Shown: one piece after another, positions 35,154-44,262 of the stretch
How positions within the stretch are numbered: the first letter of the stretch is position 1
Layout of the letters: each line of letters starts with the position of its first letter
Source: Synechococcus sp. PCC 7335
Lineage (GTDB): Bacteria; Cyanobacteriota; Cyanobacteriia; Phormidesmidales; Phormidesmidaceae
Direction: 5' to 3'
NCBI RefSeq assembly: GCF_000155595.1
Contig: NZ_DS989904.1
Coordinates: 2,043,400-2,097,285 of the forward strand
Length of the DNA stretch: 53,886 nucleotides
The notes under the pieces: model-generated
Databases searched by the model: none
What the model saw: the letters and a program-made list of their open reading frames with translations, nothing else
What the model was told of the DNA's origin: nothing
Made by a program: the position numbers and the translations under genes

Positions 35154-36251
35154 TCAGGCTGCGAGATCTGGAAAGACCTTTCGCACGGCTGGATGCACTA
35201 ACCGATGTTCTTCCACGTTCAGCGCGCTCTGCAATCCTTTTCCAACCGCCGATGGATGCTTGAGCGCACCCATCCCCAACTCTGCTAGCTGGATAACGTA
35301 CGGTAGCGTGCTGTTATTTAGCGCTTGTGTTGCGGTCCAGGGCACTGCTCCTGGCATGTTAGGTACGCCATAGTGCACAACCCCTAACTCTGTATACACC
35401 GGATCGCTATGGGAGGTTACCTTCAAAGTCTCAATACAGCCACCTTGATCTACGGCGACATCTACAATCACAGATCCGGCCCGCATCTTGCTTACCATCG
35501 CTTTGGTCACTAGTGTAGGGGCTTTCCGATTAGGGACCAGTACTGAACCCACTACCAAATCAGCATCAGTGACAGTGGCGGAAATATTGGGCGTATTGCT
35601 ATACAACAGATTGACTCTGGAGCCGAACAAAGTTTCTAGATAGGAAAGACGCTCTACGCTAATGTCGATGATGGTCACTTGAGCGCCTAATCCGACCGCC
35701 ATTTTTGCAGCTTCCGTACCGACTACGCCGCCACCGAGGATCGCTACTTTACCTGAACTGACACCGGGTATTCCACCGAGTAAAACGCCGCGTCCACCTT
35801 GTTGTTTCTCTAGGAACCGAGCTCCAAACTGTACAGATAATCTGCCTGCAATTACACTCATAGGCATCAGTAGTGGAAGTGTGCCATCCTTTTCGACGCT
35901 TTCATACGCGATCGCACTAACGCCACTTTCGATTAGCCGTTCGGTTAGATTCCTGCCGGCAGCCAAATGCAGATAGGTAAAGAGTAGCTGTCTATCCTGA
36001 ATCAGCTCATATTCTGCAGGTAGAGGCTCTTTTACCTTAACGACCATCTCTTGCTGCCAAGGTTTTAGAGCATCGGCAGCGATCCTCCCTCCCGCTTCTA
36101 CATAGTCCTCATCGCTGAAGCCAGCACCAACGCCTGCTTGGGTTTCGACTGTGACGCTATGACCGCGATCGCATAGCTCTTTTACACTCGCTGGACTTAG
36201 CCCCACCCGAAACTCTTGATCCTTAATTTCTTTCGGAACGCCAATATCCAT
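35154..36251 (-). CDS. ald: Alanine dehydrogenase
   Basis: A 365-residue NAD-dependent enzyme that interconverts L-alanine with pyruvate and ammonia. The N-terminal signature is DIGVPKEIKDQEFRVGLSP, with MVVKVKEPLP and YLHLAAG supplying substrate residues. The NAD-binding fold starts GKVAILGGGVVGTEAAKMAV. VVDVAVDQGGCIET and YGVPNMPGAVPWTATQALNN complete the family set. A hairpin lies between it and psaL, so it is probably transcribed separately from the photosystem I genes. Confidence 0.95.
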   Translation of the reverse strand: MDIGVPKEIKDQEFRVGLSPASVKELCDRGHSVTVETQAGVGAGFSDEDYVEAGGRIAADALKPWQQEMVVKVKEPLPAEYELIQDRQLLFTYLHLAAGRNLTERLIESGVSAIAYESVEKDGTLPLLMPMSVIAGRLSVQFGARFLEKQQGGRGVLLGGIPGVSSGKVAILGGGVVGTEAAKMAVGLGAQVTIIDISVERLSYLETLFGSRVNLLYSNTPNISATVTDADLVVGSVLVPNRKAPTLVTKAMVSKMRAGSVIVDVAVDQGGCIETLKVTSHSDPVYTELGVVHYGVPNMPGAVPWTATQALNNSTLPYVIQLAELGMGALKHPSAVGKGLQSALNVEEHRLVHPAVRKVFPDLAA

Positions 36252-36307
36252 TATTTCAATTCCTGTGAATCCTTAAAAGATTTCATTCTATACATATTTA
36301 GACTGAG

Positions 36308-36337
36308 TACCCCTCGGATCGTTTGATGCGAGGGGTA
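36308..36337 (-). terminator. Hairpin behind psaL
   Basis: TACCCCTCG (36308-36316) pairs perfectly with CGAGGGGTA (36329-36337) around a 12-base loop. It lies downstream of psaL and upstream of ald on the minus strand. There is no strong U-tract, so it is a probable 3'-end or processing structure. Confidence 0.55.
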
Positions 36338-36402
36338 GCCAAATGTATTAGGGGAAATCATACACACTGAGTGCATACAAGAATTGTCTAATAGATTACT
36401 TA

Positions 36403-36891
36403 CTAAGCGCCTGCTATCGAGCCTAATAATAGTGGCAGATTCGCGCTCAAAAAGTATGCAAAAATAGCACCCCCAATGCCACCGATTAGGAAGCTGCCAG
36501 CGAACTCGCTCCAGCCTTCATCAGTGCTCAAAGCTTCGGGTGGTTGATAAGGCAGCGTATTCCGAGAAATCTCGGAGCTGACATCGGCACCACCGTAGAT
36601 AGACAAACAGACGGTCAAAATCAGCACTAGACCGATAGCGCTAAGCAAACCCGTGATCCCAAGTACATCCGTGTCTCTAAGCGGACCTAGTAGCGCAAAC
36701 GGACCATACAGTAAATAGCCGTGGGCCATACCTACTTCTAAACCCCGTCGCTGAGCGGAAAGCCCAGTACGATAGGCCGGTAGGTTTTCGAGAAAAGCTT
36801 TAGACAACCCAGACGAGTTTAAAGGGGTTTCTAAATTACCGATTTGTGGATCGCCCTCATAGGGCTTGATAAAATTTGATGATGCTGGCAT
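36403..36891 (-). CDS. psaL: Photosystem I subunit XI, PsaL
   Basis: A 162-residue membrane subunit needed for trimerisation of photosystem I. The N-terminal part has IKPYEGDPQIGNLETPLNSS and RRGLEVGMAHGYLLYGPFAL with the chlorophyll-binding region, then LLSAIGLVLILTVCLSIYG and a final membrane helix (FAGSFLIGGIGGAIFAYFL). Length and motifs are normal. It is the third gene of psaF-psaJ-psaL on the minus strand, 79 bp behind psaJ. Confidence 0.96.
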   Translation of the reverse strand: MPASSNFIKPYEGDPQIGNLETPLNSSGLSKAFLENLPAYRTGLSAQRRGLEVGMAHGYLLYGPFALLGPLRDTDVLGITGLLSAIGLVLILTVCLSIYGGADVSSEISRNTLPYQPPEALSTDEGWSEFAGSFLIGGIGGAIFAYFLSANLPLLLGSIAGA

Positions 36892-36970
36892 ATCTAATTT
36901 CTTAGTTCTCCAAACTTACTCAACACAACTGCGTAATCACTAAAACAAACTATCAAAAGCTGTCCAAAGC

Positions 36971-37096
36971 CTAAGGATGCAGAAGTAGGTCAGGAAAGAA
37001 CCGGTTGAATTCAATCAAAATGCCCGCTGTAATCACCATCCAAACGGTGGCAATGACAGGAGCGGTCGAAAGATATTTCAAAAGATTACTGCTCAT
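36971..37096 (-). CDS. psaJ: Photosystem I subunit IX, PsaJ (41 residues)
   Basis: A very small gene between psaF and psaL. The protein starts [15 protein letters not shown], has one membrane helix ([20 protein letters not shown]) and ends DLLLHP. This is PsaJ, the single-helix subunit that stabilises PsaF. An AGGAGGAGT ribosome-binding site lies 6 bases before the ATG. Gene order psaF-psaJ is the standard cyanobacterial one; psaL following close behind is a less universal addition. Confidence 0.97.
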   Translation of the reverse strand: MSSNLLKYLSTAPVIATVWMVITAGILIEFNRFFPDLLLHP

Positions 37097-37255
37097 AGAT
37101 ACTCCTCCTTGGAGTTCAGTTCTCTGTTTTCTTGTCGATTTCTGGCTTAAAGTCCTTTGGACAACGCGCTATATTCATACCAAAGTTTGCCAAACAAAGA
37201 CTGTAGACAAACCTTGGCAAAGGTTATCTAGCTAGAGTTATCTAGCTGGGATTAT

Positions 37256-37756
37256 CTAGCGAGGAGAGACTGTAATCTCTTCTTTCTTGGCAAACATCTC
37301 GCCAGATGTGATCTCTTTAAATGCTAAAAGTGGCCAAGTGGCACCACTTAGAGAGCACTTGATAGCCAAGGGCACATCGATAACGATCTCTTTTTCTTCA
37401 GGAGACTTCTCGCTACGGACTGCAATGACATAAGACCGACCGGCCCAGCCAATCCAACCAGCAATCAGTAAGAACAGTAGGCTCGGAATCAAAAACTCAC
37501 CCGCGTGAGCCAAATCGCCGTCAACAACTAAGTGGGGAAGTCCTTCAGGGCCACACAGAAGGCTGGTGTTACCATAGAACTCAAAACGGGCTTTTGCCTC
37601 ATCTGTGGGAGCAGCAGCAGCGCGTTTTTGGAAGGCGGCTGACTCGTTGCAAGGAACTAGACCTGCTACATCGTCACCTGCAATTCCGGCGGTCGCTGGA
37701 GCAGCAAAACCAAGGGAAAGACAGAGAACTAAAGCCAGAGCAAACAACCGTCGCAT
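37256..37756 (-). CDS. psaF: Photosystem I subunit III, PsaF precursor
   Basis: A 166-residue precursor. The start at 37756 gives [20 protein letters not shown], a signal peptide for export to the thylakoid lumen, with GAGAGGAAAC upstream; a longer open frame to 37930 is not supported. The mature protein has [38 protein letters not shown], a membrane segment ([20 protein letters not shown]) and [18 protein letters not shown]. PsaF docks plastocyanin or cytochrome c6 in some phototrophs. First gene of psaFJL, divergent from tsaD, a common cyanobacterial arrangement. Confidence 0.96.
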   Translation of the reverse strand: MRRLFALALVLCLSLGFAAPATAGIAGDDVAGLVPCNESAAFQKRAAAAPTDEAKARFEFYGNTSLLCGPEGLPHLVVDGDLAHAGEFLIPSLLFLLIAGWIGWAGRSYVIAVRSEKSPEEKEIVIDVPLAIKCSLSGATWPLLAFKEITSGEMFAKKEEITVSPR

Positions 37757-37921
37757 ATATAGGTTTCCTCTCTCATTACTAGAAGCTTTGAGTAAGCCCA
37801 TAGTTTGATAAAACTGCACAAACAGCACTTCATCAAAAATCCACAAGCCTAACCCAGCTTGTAGGCAATCATACTCCTCGGATGAGAGCTCCGTAAAGAA
37901 AGCACCGTAACGCTTTACATC

Positions 37922-37950
37922 CCGATACATTCCTCGACATATTCTGTCAA
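37922..37950 (-). promoter_or_regulatory. Candidate psaF promoter
   Basis: On the minus strand TTGACA (37945-37950) is followed after 17 bases by TATCGG (37922-37927). This would give a leader of about 160 nt for psaFJL. The -35 is consensus, the -10 is poor. Confidence 0.35.
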
Positions 37951-38029
37951 GAACCTCTGAACAACGCCTTAAAGCCGTCTATCCAAAGACAGATAACTTA
38001 CGATTGAACGACTAAACAACGACTGAACT

Positions 38030-39226
38030 ATGGTGGCTCAATCCTCTTCTTCCTCTGAAAAACAATCTGCCGTAGCACGCGCTATAGCAAGGACTGAAGA
38101 ACAAGTTATAGAGTACTCAGCAGAAGGCCCTAGTCAGCCACAGGGTCAATCACAGACGACTATCTTAGCTATCGAGACAAGTTGCGATGAGACAGCAGTA
38201 GCCATTGTGCAAGGTAGAACAGTACTAAGCAGCATCGTGTCTTCACAAATTGAGACACATCAGCGCTACGGTGGGGTTGTTCCTGAGGTTGCCTCTCGGG
38301 AGCATGTGGGGATGATTGGCAATGCGATCGCTCAGGCACTGTCTCAGTCAGGCTTAGATTGGACTCAGGTGGATGCGATCGCCACTACCTGTGCTCCCGG
38401 CCTAGTTGGTGCGTTGATGGTAGGAATCACCGCCGCTAAAACCCTGGCGATGGTCCACAACAAACCTTTTCTAGGGGTTCATCACCTAGAAGGTCATATT
38501 CATGCTTCTTATCTAGGTGATCAAGACCTGCAGCCACCTTTCTTATGTCTATTGGTTTCGGGTGGACATACGAGTTTGATCCAGGTACAGGATACGGGTA
38601 GCTATACTATTCTAGGAAAGACCCGGGATGACGCGGCTGGTGAGGCATTTGACAAGGTGGCTCGGCTGCTTGGGCTAGGGTATCCTGGTGGCCCGGTGAT
38701 CGATCGACTCGCAAAGCAAGGGAATTCCAAAGCCTTTGTGTTGCCAGAAGGAAAAATTTCGCAGCCGAACGGTGGGTTCCATCGCTATGACGCTAGCTTT
38801 AGCGGCTTAAAGACGGCAGTGCGGCGGCTCATTGAGAAATTGCAGACTGAGGCGTCAGCCAGGAAAGGCGAGGTACCGACAGCGGATGTGGCAGCCAGCT
38901 TCCAATTTACAGTCGTCAAAGCGCTGGTAAAGCGAGCCATTGCCTGTGCTACCGATTATGGATTAGACACGATTGTGGTCGGCGGTGGGGTTGCGGCTAA
39001 TAGCGAGCTTAGAGAAACATTGAGTAGAGCTGCGGCAGAGTACGGAATTAGAGTGCTGTTTCCACCGATGAAATACTGCACGGACAATGCAGCTATGATT
39101 GCTTGTGCAGCAGTGGCACAGTTTAATAGAGGCATGCGATCGCCCCTTACCCTTGGCGCTCAGTCAAAACTATCCCTTACAGATATCGACAAACTCTATG
39201 CGTTCGAACAAAAAGCTTTGGACTGA
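38030..39226 (+). CDS. tsaD: tRNA threonylcarbamoyladenosine synthase subunit TsaD
   Basis: Transfers the threonylcarbamoyl group to A37 of tRNAs reading ANN codons, with TsaB and TsaE. The 398-residue protein has an extra N-terminal tail of about 43 polar residues before the usual start TILAIETSCDETAVAIV. The metal-binding motif is HHLEGHIHA; LVSGGHTSLIQV, GEAFDKVARLLGLGYPGGP and VGGGVAANSELRE are also family motifs. The 3' end overlaps the convergent hydrolase gene by 31 bp. Divergent from psaF. Confidence 0.95.
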   Translation: MVAQSSSSSEKQSAVARAIARTEEQVIEYSAEGPSQPQGQSQTTILAIETSCDETAVAIVQGRTVLSSIVSSQIETHQRYGGVVPEVASREHVGMIGNAIAQALSQSGLDWTQVDAIATTCAPGLVGALMVGITAAKTLAMVHNKPFLGVHHLEGHIHASYLGDQDLQPPFLCLLVSGGHTSLIQVQDTGSYTILGKTRDDAAGEAFDKVARLLGLGYPGGPVIDRLAKQGNSKAFVLPEGKISQPNGGFHRYDASFSGLKTAVRRLIEKLQTEASARKGEVPTADVAASFQFTVVKALVKRAIACATDYGLDTIVVGGGVAANSELRETLSRAAAEYGIRVLFPPMKYCTDNAAMIACAAVAQFNRGMRSPLTLGAQSKLSLTDIDKLYAFEQKALD

Positions 39227-40191
39227 AGGACTGAGTGAATGATTTGCGCTACCTTCTCCGGCTGCTCGATCATAGCCATATGGCCGCAGTTGGCTATCTC
39301 AGAGACAATTTGACCCCTAGCAAAGCCTGAATGAAAGCTAGCCAAATAATCAACATAGCGCCGAGGCATTACGGTATCTTCGGTAGCTGTGATGAAGTGG
39401 ACTGGCTGAGCAAGGGCGCTAATAACTTGGGGCAATAGATAGACTTCTGCTGCGGTTGTAGATTCTAATAAAGCGCCGCTGGCAGCTTGCGCATTGGCTC
39501 GAACAAAATCACGAATACGCTGCTGTCCCCAGCTAACTGATAGAGGTTGCTTAACCATTAAGCGAGCAAATAGTCTTGGTAACAAGGGCAGCTGAGCTAG
39601 CCAGTTAGGTCGAAACTTGAGCATCTGTTGACCTGCTGCTCGAAATTTCTTGAACTCGTTCTCTATATACACGCCGCCTCCTGCATTAATGCAGATAACG
39701 CCTTTGATTCGCTCCGGTAGCAGATAGGCAGCCCAAAGCGCAATGCTGCCGCCTAACGAATGTCCTAGTAGCCATACCTGGTCAATGTCTAGCTGGTCAA
39801 GTAGAGATTCTAGATCTTTGGCATAGGCAGCCAGACTGTAGGTAGACGCCTGATATGTCTCACTTTTTTGGCTCCTGTGTAACCCAAATAAAGAACGCCC
39901 TGCTGGTAGCTCGATTACCTGGAAGCTAGTATCTAATTGTTCATGAGATAGATCACTCGGCAGGACTGACTCCCCAAATCCACGCATGTCGTAAGTCAAG
40001 CAGCGATAGCTCAGCGAGAGAGTTTGAACTAAAGGCTGCCAATAGGTCCTGCTAAGCAGCCAGCCGTGGATAAAAACGAGGGGATAAGATCTGTCGCTAG
40101 TCTGGACGATCGAAGAATTTGTTTGCGATCGCGCCTGGGTGAAGTCGTAGGCATGGGGAACGCCTCTGATACTTTCTGTGAGCATGTCCAT
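39196..40191 (-). CDS. Alpha/beta hydrolase
   Basis: A 331-residue serine hydrolase. FIHGWLLSRTYWQPLV is the oxyanion region, TYDMRGFGES the usual loop, LLGHSLGGSIALWAAY the nucleophile elbow, ITATEDTVMPRRYV the acid and NCGHMAMIEQPEKV the catalytic histidine. A cap domain lies at about 180-260. The fold covers esterases, lipases and haloperoxidase-like enzymes; the substrate is unknown. It is convergent with tsaD and overlaps its last codons by 31 bp on the opposite strand. Confidence 0.85.
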   Translation of the reverse strand: MDMLTESIRGVPHAYDFTQARSQTNSSIVQTSDRSYPLVFIHGWLLSRTYWQPLVQTLSLSYRCLTYDMRGFGESVLPSDLSHEQLDTSFQVIELPAGRSLFGLHRSQKSETYQASTYSLAAYAKDLESLLDQLDIDQVWLLGHSLGGSIALWAAYLLPERIKGVICINAGGGVYIENEFKKFRAAGQQMLKFRPNWLAQLPLLPRLFARLMVKQPLSVSWGQQRIRDFVRANAQAASGALLESTTAAEVYLLPQVISALAQPVHFITATEDTVMPRRYVDYLASFHSGFARGQIVSEIANCGHMAMIEQPEKVAQIIHSVLQSKAFCSNA

Positions 40192-40294
40192 ATGCTAACG
40201 CTTCATTGGTGTAGAAGTGATTCTGTTGCTTCAGTTGTCTACCTGAGTAGGCATTCTTAGCACCGCGAATCCAGGCGCGTCTCGCAACGCCTCC

Positions 40295-40338
40295 AGTTGA
40301 AACACTCAATAGTTGTGAAACGCTCAACAGTTGAAACG
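40295..40338 (+). repeat. Short tandem repeat of AGTTG(TG)AAACRCTCAA
   Basis: Two and a half degenerate copies, at 40295, 40311 and 40329, in the gap between the divergent hydrolase and GNAT genes. No function apparent; possible regulatory direct repeats. Confidence 0.5.
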
Positions 40339-40458
40339 AAAAAAATGTCTCTGCTAACACTTATCATCGATAAAGTGGGATCAATAAGTGAGCAGTCAAA
40401 CGATATACTTTTATAAAGCGCTGCTTGACTCGATCTTAACTCTACTTAAATTTTATGC

Positions 40459-40977
40459 ATGGGGTTCTGGAAAAGCCTGTTCACCACCTCTGATGTTGCT
40501 ACAGCCTCCAAGCAAACTGCTGGTGACGGTTATATCGCAGAAGCTAAGAGCATTGACGACAGCCGAATCTTCTTTAGCACGGATCGCACCATCGATCTCT
40601 ATGAGTTAGAAGAGCTATGTGACGCTGTAGGCTGGTCTCGCAGACCTATTCGCAAGGTCCGTAAAGCAATTCAAAATAGCTTTCTTGTGATTACGATGTG
40701 GGAGCAAAAAGGCAACCGCAAAAGACTAATTGGGTTTTCAAGAGCAACCTCAGATCATGCGTTTAATGCCACCATATGGGATGTTGTTGTCCATCCTGAG
40801 TTTCAAGGTAAGGGGCTAGGTAGAGCCTTGATGAAGCAGCTGATCAAAAAGCTACGTAGTGAAGATATCAGCAATGTAACGCTTTTTGCCGATCCAGACG
40901 TGGTTAATTTCTACAAGCAGCTAGGCTTTATGCCCGATCCTGAAGGAATCAAAGGCATGTTCTGGTATCCAGATTAG
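40459..40977 (+). CDS. GNAT N-acetyltransferase, plastid NSI/SNAT-like
   Basis: A 172-residue acetyltransferase. The acetyl-CoA loop reads [58 protein letters not shown] and [20 protein letters not shown] closely resemble chloroplast NSI/GNAT2, the serotonin or lysine acetyltransferases of plants, and their cyanobacterial homologues (from memory). In plants these act in state transitions and melatonin synthesis; the bacterial substrate is uncertain. Adjacent on the same strand to another GNAT 26 bp downstream, giving a probable two-gene unit. Confidence 0.85.
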   Translation: MGFWKSLFTTSDVATASKQTAGDGYIAEAKSIDDSRIFFSTDRTIDLYELEELCDAVGWSRRPIRKVRKAIQNSFLVITMWEQKGNRKRLIGFSRATSDHAFNATIWDVVVHPEFQGKGLGRALMKQLIKKLRSEDISNVTLFADPDVVNFYKQLGFMPDPEGIKGMFWYPD

Positions 40978-41003
40978 TTTATTCGTTTGGCCAGAAAAGA
41001 ATT

Positions 41004-41615
41004 GTGTTCTCAGGGCAAATTGAGTTCAATCAGGCTAGTAGAAATGAAGACATCGCCCCTCTTGGTTTGACCTGTTGCCTTAGCAAGCAGCTTAGCTTGC
41101 GCCCGCTAGCGCTAGCGGATACAGAGGCGCTTTTTGCCCTAACTGATGCCAACCGCAGCTATCTGAAGCAATGGTTACCTTGGTTAGATTCAAACCTGAG
41201 TTCGAAAGATACTCGTGCTTTTATCGAACAGAAGATCGAAAAGGCGCATATAGGTCAGGAGCTAGTGTCTGCCATTTGCTACGACCATATAATCGTTGGG
41301 CTGATAGGGCTTCACGATATCAGTTGGAATAACCGTTCGGGCAGCATTGGCTATTGGCTAGATGCCGCTCATCAGGGTAAAGGCATAATGACCTTAGCCT
41401 GTCAATCCATGATGGATTATGGTTTCACGACGCTGAATCTTAATCGAATTGATATCTGCTGCGCCGTGAACAACGATCGGAGTGAAGCTGTTGCTAAAAG
41501 GCTAGGGTTGACTTATGAAGGCACTCTAAGAGAGGCAGAGTGGCTCTATGATCACTTTGTAGATCTGAAGGTACATTCTATGCTATGCCACGAATGGATT
41601 TCACGGTTAAGCTAG
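41004..41615 (+). CDS. RimL/RimJ-type GNAT acetyltransferase
   Basis: A 203-residue acetyltransferase of the ribosomal-protein-serine type. LSLRPLALADTEALFALTDA, YLKQWLPWLDS, GSIGYWLDAAHQGKGIMTLA and NLNRIDICCAVNNDRSEAVA, then KRLGLTYEGTLREAEWLYD, are RimL/YdaF hallmarks. The start is GTG 41004, 26 bp after the preceding GNAT; translation could begin a little later because the first 25 residues fall outside the domain. The substrate may be a protein N-terminus, an antibiotic or a small molecule. Confidence 0.88.
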   Translation: MFSGQIEFNQASRNEDIAPLGLTCCLSKQLSLRPLALADTEALFALTDANRSYLKQWLPWLDSNLSSKDTRAFIEQKIEKAHIGQELVSAICYDHIIVGLIGLHDISWNNRSGSIGYWLDAAHQGKGIMTLACQSMMDYGFTTLNLNRIDICCAVNNDRSEAVAKRLGLTYEGTLREAEWLYDHFVDLKVHSMLCHEWISRLS

Positions 41616-41719
41616 CTATGTGAAAACCTACTAATGTAGAAGTCCCCGGATGGGTTTAGCTCTACTTGTTGGGTTCAGTTGTTGGGTTCAGCGCTACTGC
41701 TAACTCAAACCTATCAGCA

Positions 41720-42130
41720 TCAATCTATCATCTGCTGAGCTTGCTGAATCCAGCTAGCAACCATACCCACATCAGGAGCTAAATCAGCCCGCCGAAAAAG
41801 TTGTACCTGTAGTCGTAATAGCTGTGGATGCAGACGCTGAACCGTCATTGTTGCCAGTTGTTGCGGAGTACTGACCCCGGCGTGTAACAACAGGCCACAG
41901 TACTGACAGCCTACGCTTGGGATTCTCGCTAGGTTAGCCAAAGCTGTCCACTTGTTGATGTGTTTAATACTTGTACTAAGCTGTTTGGATAGCTGCTGTC
42001 TTTGAACGACGCTATTGCCTTTGCGCAACAGCTCAAACGTTGTCAAAATACCTATCTCATTTAGTTGCCGAACCTGTCCCTTCGTCAGTCCGGGCAGTTG
42101 ATCGAGAGGATGGTTAATAGAGGTCACCAT
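41720..42130 (-). CDS. DUF4332 helix-hairpin-helix-like protein
   Basis: A 136-residue helical protein. LPGLTKGQVRQLNEIGILTT and IPSVGCQYCGLLLHAGVSTP each look like a helix-hairpin-helix motif, and the DUF4332 family combines two such units. This suggests DNA contact or protein scaffolding, with no proven function. It is on the opposite strand to the flanking GNAT and tRNA genes. Confidence 0.75.
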   Translation of the reverse strand: MVTSINHPLDQLPGLTKGQVRQLNEIGILTTFELLRKGNSVVQRQQLSKQLSTSIKHINKWTALANLARIPSVGCQYCGLLLHAGVSTPQQLATMTVQRLHPQLLRLQVQLFRRADLAPDVGMVASWIQQAQQMID

Positions 42131-42225
42131 ACAAAGGTTTGTTCTTTTCTGTTCCGTATAGCCTAATTACTTCTATCATTTCACCAGGCGCCGAAAAGGC
42201 TAATAACCCATGCTAGTATGAAGGC

Positions 42226-42299
42226 CGGGATGTAGCGCAGCTTGGTAGCGCGCCTGCTTTGGGAGCAGGATGTCGCAGGTTCGAATCCTGTCATCCCGA
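42226..42299 (+). tRNA. tRNA-Pro(UGG)
   Basis: A 74-nt cloverleaf. Acceptor CGGGATG pairs with CATCCCG, the discriminator is A, the anticodon stem CCTGC/GCAGG holds loop TTTGGGA with anticodon TGG (42260-42262), and the T arm is GCAGG-TTCGAAT-CCTGT. CCA is not encoded. Confidence 0.97.
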
Positions 42300-42439
42300 T
42301 AGCCACGACTCAAGCAGTGATTCAAACTAGATAGCTAGCTGTGCCAATTATTCTTATTGTCTACCGTCGCTTGAGCAATTTCGGACGGCTCGACATGATA
42401 AGGGTGAAAACATGGTGGTATAGGTATATATAGAAATTT

Positions 42440-43156
42440 ATGAAGCTGTCTATTCGTCGCATTTTCGCGCAGGTATTGGCTATCGGCACTCTGGGTCTAG
42501 GACCAATGGCCATAGGATTGCTAAGTGCTCCGGTCTTAGCCTTATCAGAAGAGCAAATTGTTCAGCAGCGCGAAGCAGTCTTGTCCTTCATTCTAGAAGA
42601 TGAGGAAGGGCCTATTGCTGGACCAGATGGCATTTTAGTCTTTGTAACTTTGCAAAGTGCCAGCGACTATATCGCTGCAAATCGACTAGAAGACACCGAT
42701 ACCATCAAAGTAATTCCGACGAACCTAGAGCGTATCCACCAGGTCGCTGAGGAAATCGAGGGGGAACCTTTACGGATTACCTTGGTGCCTGAAGAAGCAG
42801 AAGTAGAGAATGCTCGTGACATCGACCCAGACTATCAAGGTGGTGTGCCTTTGTTCTATGCCCAGCTGCCTAATGGCGCTTTCGCACCGCTTTGGCAACC
42901 TGATGGCGAAGTGGTCTTTCCTTTATACTTTTCTCGCTCCGATTTGGATGAGTCTTTAGCTCGTTTGCCTCAAGAGGAGCTAGGCATCGAAGTTGCGGTA
43001 ATTCCACTTCAGGTGATTTTGCAAGAAATCCATACCAGCGACAACGAAGATCTTAGCCGGATACGGATGCTATCTCCTCAAGTGGTCGATGCTATCAGAG
43101 CTGCTAGCGAAGAAGCTGAGAATACTGCTCCGTCGGATGAACCTGAGGCTCAGTAG
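42440..43156 (+). CDS. Tic22-like protein
   Basis: A 238-residue exported protein. A signal peptide (about 1-36, PVLALS) precedes a domain with GILVFVTLQSASDYIAANRL, VPLFYAQLPNGAF, VVFPLYFSRSDLDESLARLP and GIEVAVIPLQVILQEI, the pattern of Tic22. In cyanobacteria Tic22 is periplasmic and lumenal and helps outer-membrane protein biogenesis; in plastids it belongs to the import machinery. The highly acidic tail is normal for this family. Preceded by tRNA-Pro with 140 bp between. Confidence 0.82.
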   Translation: MKLSIRRIFAQVLAIGTLGLGPMAIGLLSAPVLALSEEQIVQQREAVLSFILEDEEGPIAGPDGILVFVTLQSASDYIAANRLEDTDTIKVIPTNLERIHQVAEEIEGEPLRITLVPEEAEVENARDIDPDYQGGVPLFYAQLPNGAFAPLWQPDGEVVFPLYFSRSDLDESLARLPQEELGIEVAVIPLQVILQEIHTSDNEDLSRIRMLSPQVVDAIRAASEEAENTAPSDEPEAQ

Positions 43157-43458
43157 GGTTCTTGTAGCGAGGTGATCGCAGACAGTCTAAGCTCACCGTC
43201 GCAGAGATCATCACCACTAGAATGAGAATACTGCTATCAACCCCAAAGTCTCTGCAAGGGCACAGGTGAGCGTGAGTGGAAAACGGAGGTACTCTATAGC
43301 CAGTTTGCCAGCTAAATTCTGGTGATATGCAGGTTCGCCATAGTGCATATTAGCCACAGCAAAGAGCGGTTGTAACTAGAGAGTGGCTGTGACTAAAGAG
43401 CGGTCATGGCATGCCTTTGGGCCAGCTCTTTCACACTATAGCTAGCGACGAATGTCAA
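43157..43458. other. Convergent intergenic region
   Basis: A 302-bp gap between convergent genes. It contains a degenerate tandem run AGAGCGGTTGTAACTAG / AGAGTGGCTGTGACTAA / AGAGCGGTCATGG (about 43363-43410). No gene, RNA or clear terminator seen. Confidence 0.4.
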
Positions 43459-43953
43459 CTAAATACTCTTTTGCCTTTGCTCCTCCTGATACTTTCTAAA
43501 CACCCATATGCAGATGATATTAATTACCAGCGTCATGCTGATACTAGTGACTGCGGACCACTGGTAACCCATCTTGTGGATGATATGCCAGGGAAGCATA
43601 AAGAGAGCAACGTATGTTAGAGAATGCAGTCGCTTCCAGTTCTTTCGAAGCTTGCGTATACTCCAGTTGTTAGAGGTGACAGCTAGTAGCGCGAAAATAA
43701 ACATGAGTGAGAGACCGCTGATACTTTTGCGGTAGAACTCCACTTTTGAGATGTCCGGATCATGATGGTAGAGGACAAAACATGCATGTAGAACCGATAG
43801 CACGAATGTCCAAATGCCAATCTCACGGCGATTCTTTTGAAGAATTCTACTGAAGGCGGTATACCTGAAGGCTGGAAAAGCGACCTTCAAGTTACTTGGT
43901 AAGAGCGTAGCCACATAGGTCAGCGTTGCGATAAAACCTAGCGTATTATCCAT
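43459..43953 (-). CDS. Ferric-reductase-like haem membrane protein (MsrQ-like)
   Basis: A 164-residue membrane protein with four or five helices, belonging to the ferric reductase-like transmembrane superfamily. Histidines that could bind haem lie in LSVLHACFVLYHH and WKRLHSLTYVALFMLPWHII. RREIGIWTFVLSVLHA is typical of the MsrQ/YedZ and NOX-like branch. No MsrP partner is adjacent and no flavin/NAD domain is fused, so it is either an electron-transfer subunit or a free-standing b-type cytochrome. Confidence 0.78.
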   Translation of the reverse strand: MDNTLGFIATLTYVATLLPSNLKVAFPAFRYTAFSRILQKNRREIGIWTFVLSVLHACFVLYHHDPDISKVEFYRKSISGLSLMFIFALLAVTSNNWSIRKLRKNWKRLHSLTYVALFMLPWHIIHKMGYQWSAVTSISMTLVINIICIWVFRKYQEEQRQKSI

Positions 43954-44262
43954 TTGAGATACCCCAGCGAGTTTTAGGTGGTTGCCAATTTGCTCTATCC
44001 GTCAAACGGGCTTGTAAAACCGTTCGACGAGGCAAAGTGGTTAGCTAACGTATGAAGGCGCCCAGTACTAGTGGTATTTGATACTTTTAGAGTTCGGGCG
44101 CACGTAGGTGAGCATATTATTGACAGCTACCGTCTCGAACTCTCGTTTAGTGCGCTTAGTATCTTTAATATGTGCCAATGGGTATACGGCGTCGTTCAGA
44201 TAGAGAATCGTATTCACGTCCTCTTGTCCCAAGTTCTCGCTAGTGTTCCTGGTTCAAAGCCA
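43954..44262. other. Intergenic region with an inverted repeat behind purH
   Basis: A 309-bp gap. CGTCAAACGG (44000-44009) and CCGTTCGACG (44020-44029) form a ten-base stem with one mismatch around a ten-base loop. No U-tract follows on the minus strand. It could end the purH transcript. Nothing else is recognised. Confidence 0.4.

Noticed and set aside
37005-37235. A 76-codon plus-strand frame between psaL and psaF
   Set aside because: It lies antisense to psaJ, which is unmistakable on the minus strand.
37757-37930. N-terminal extension of PsaF by 58 codons
   Set aside because: The signal peptide and the ribosome-binding site both place the start at 37756.
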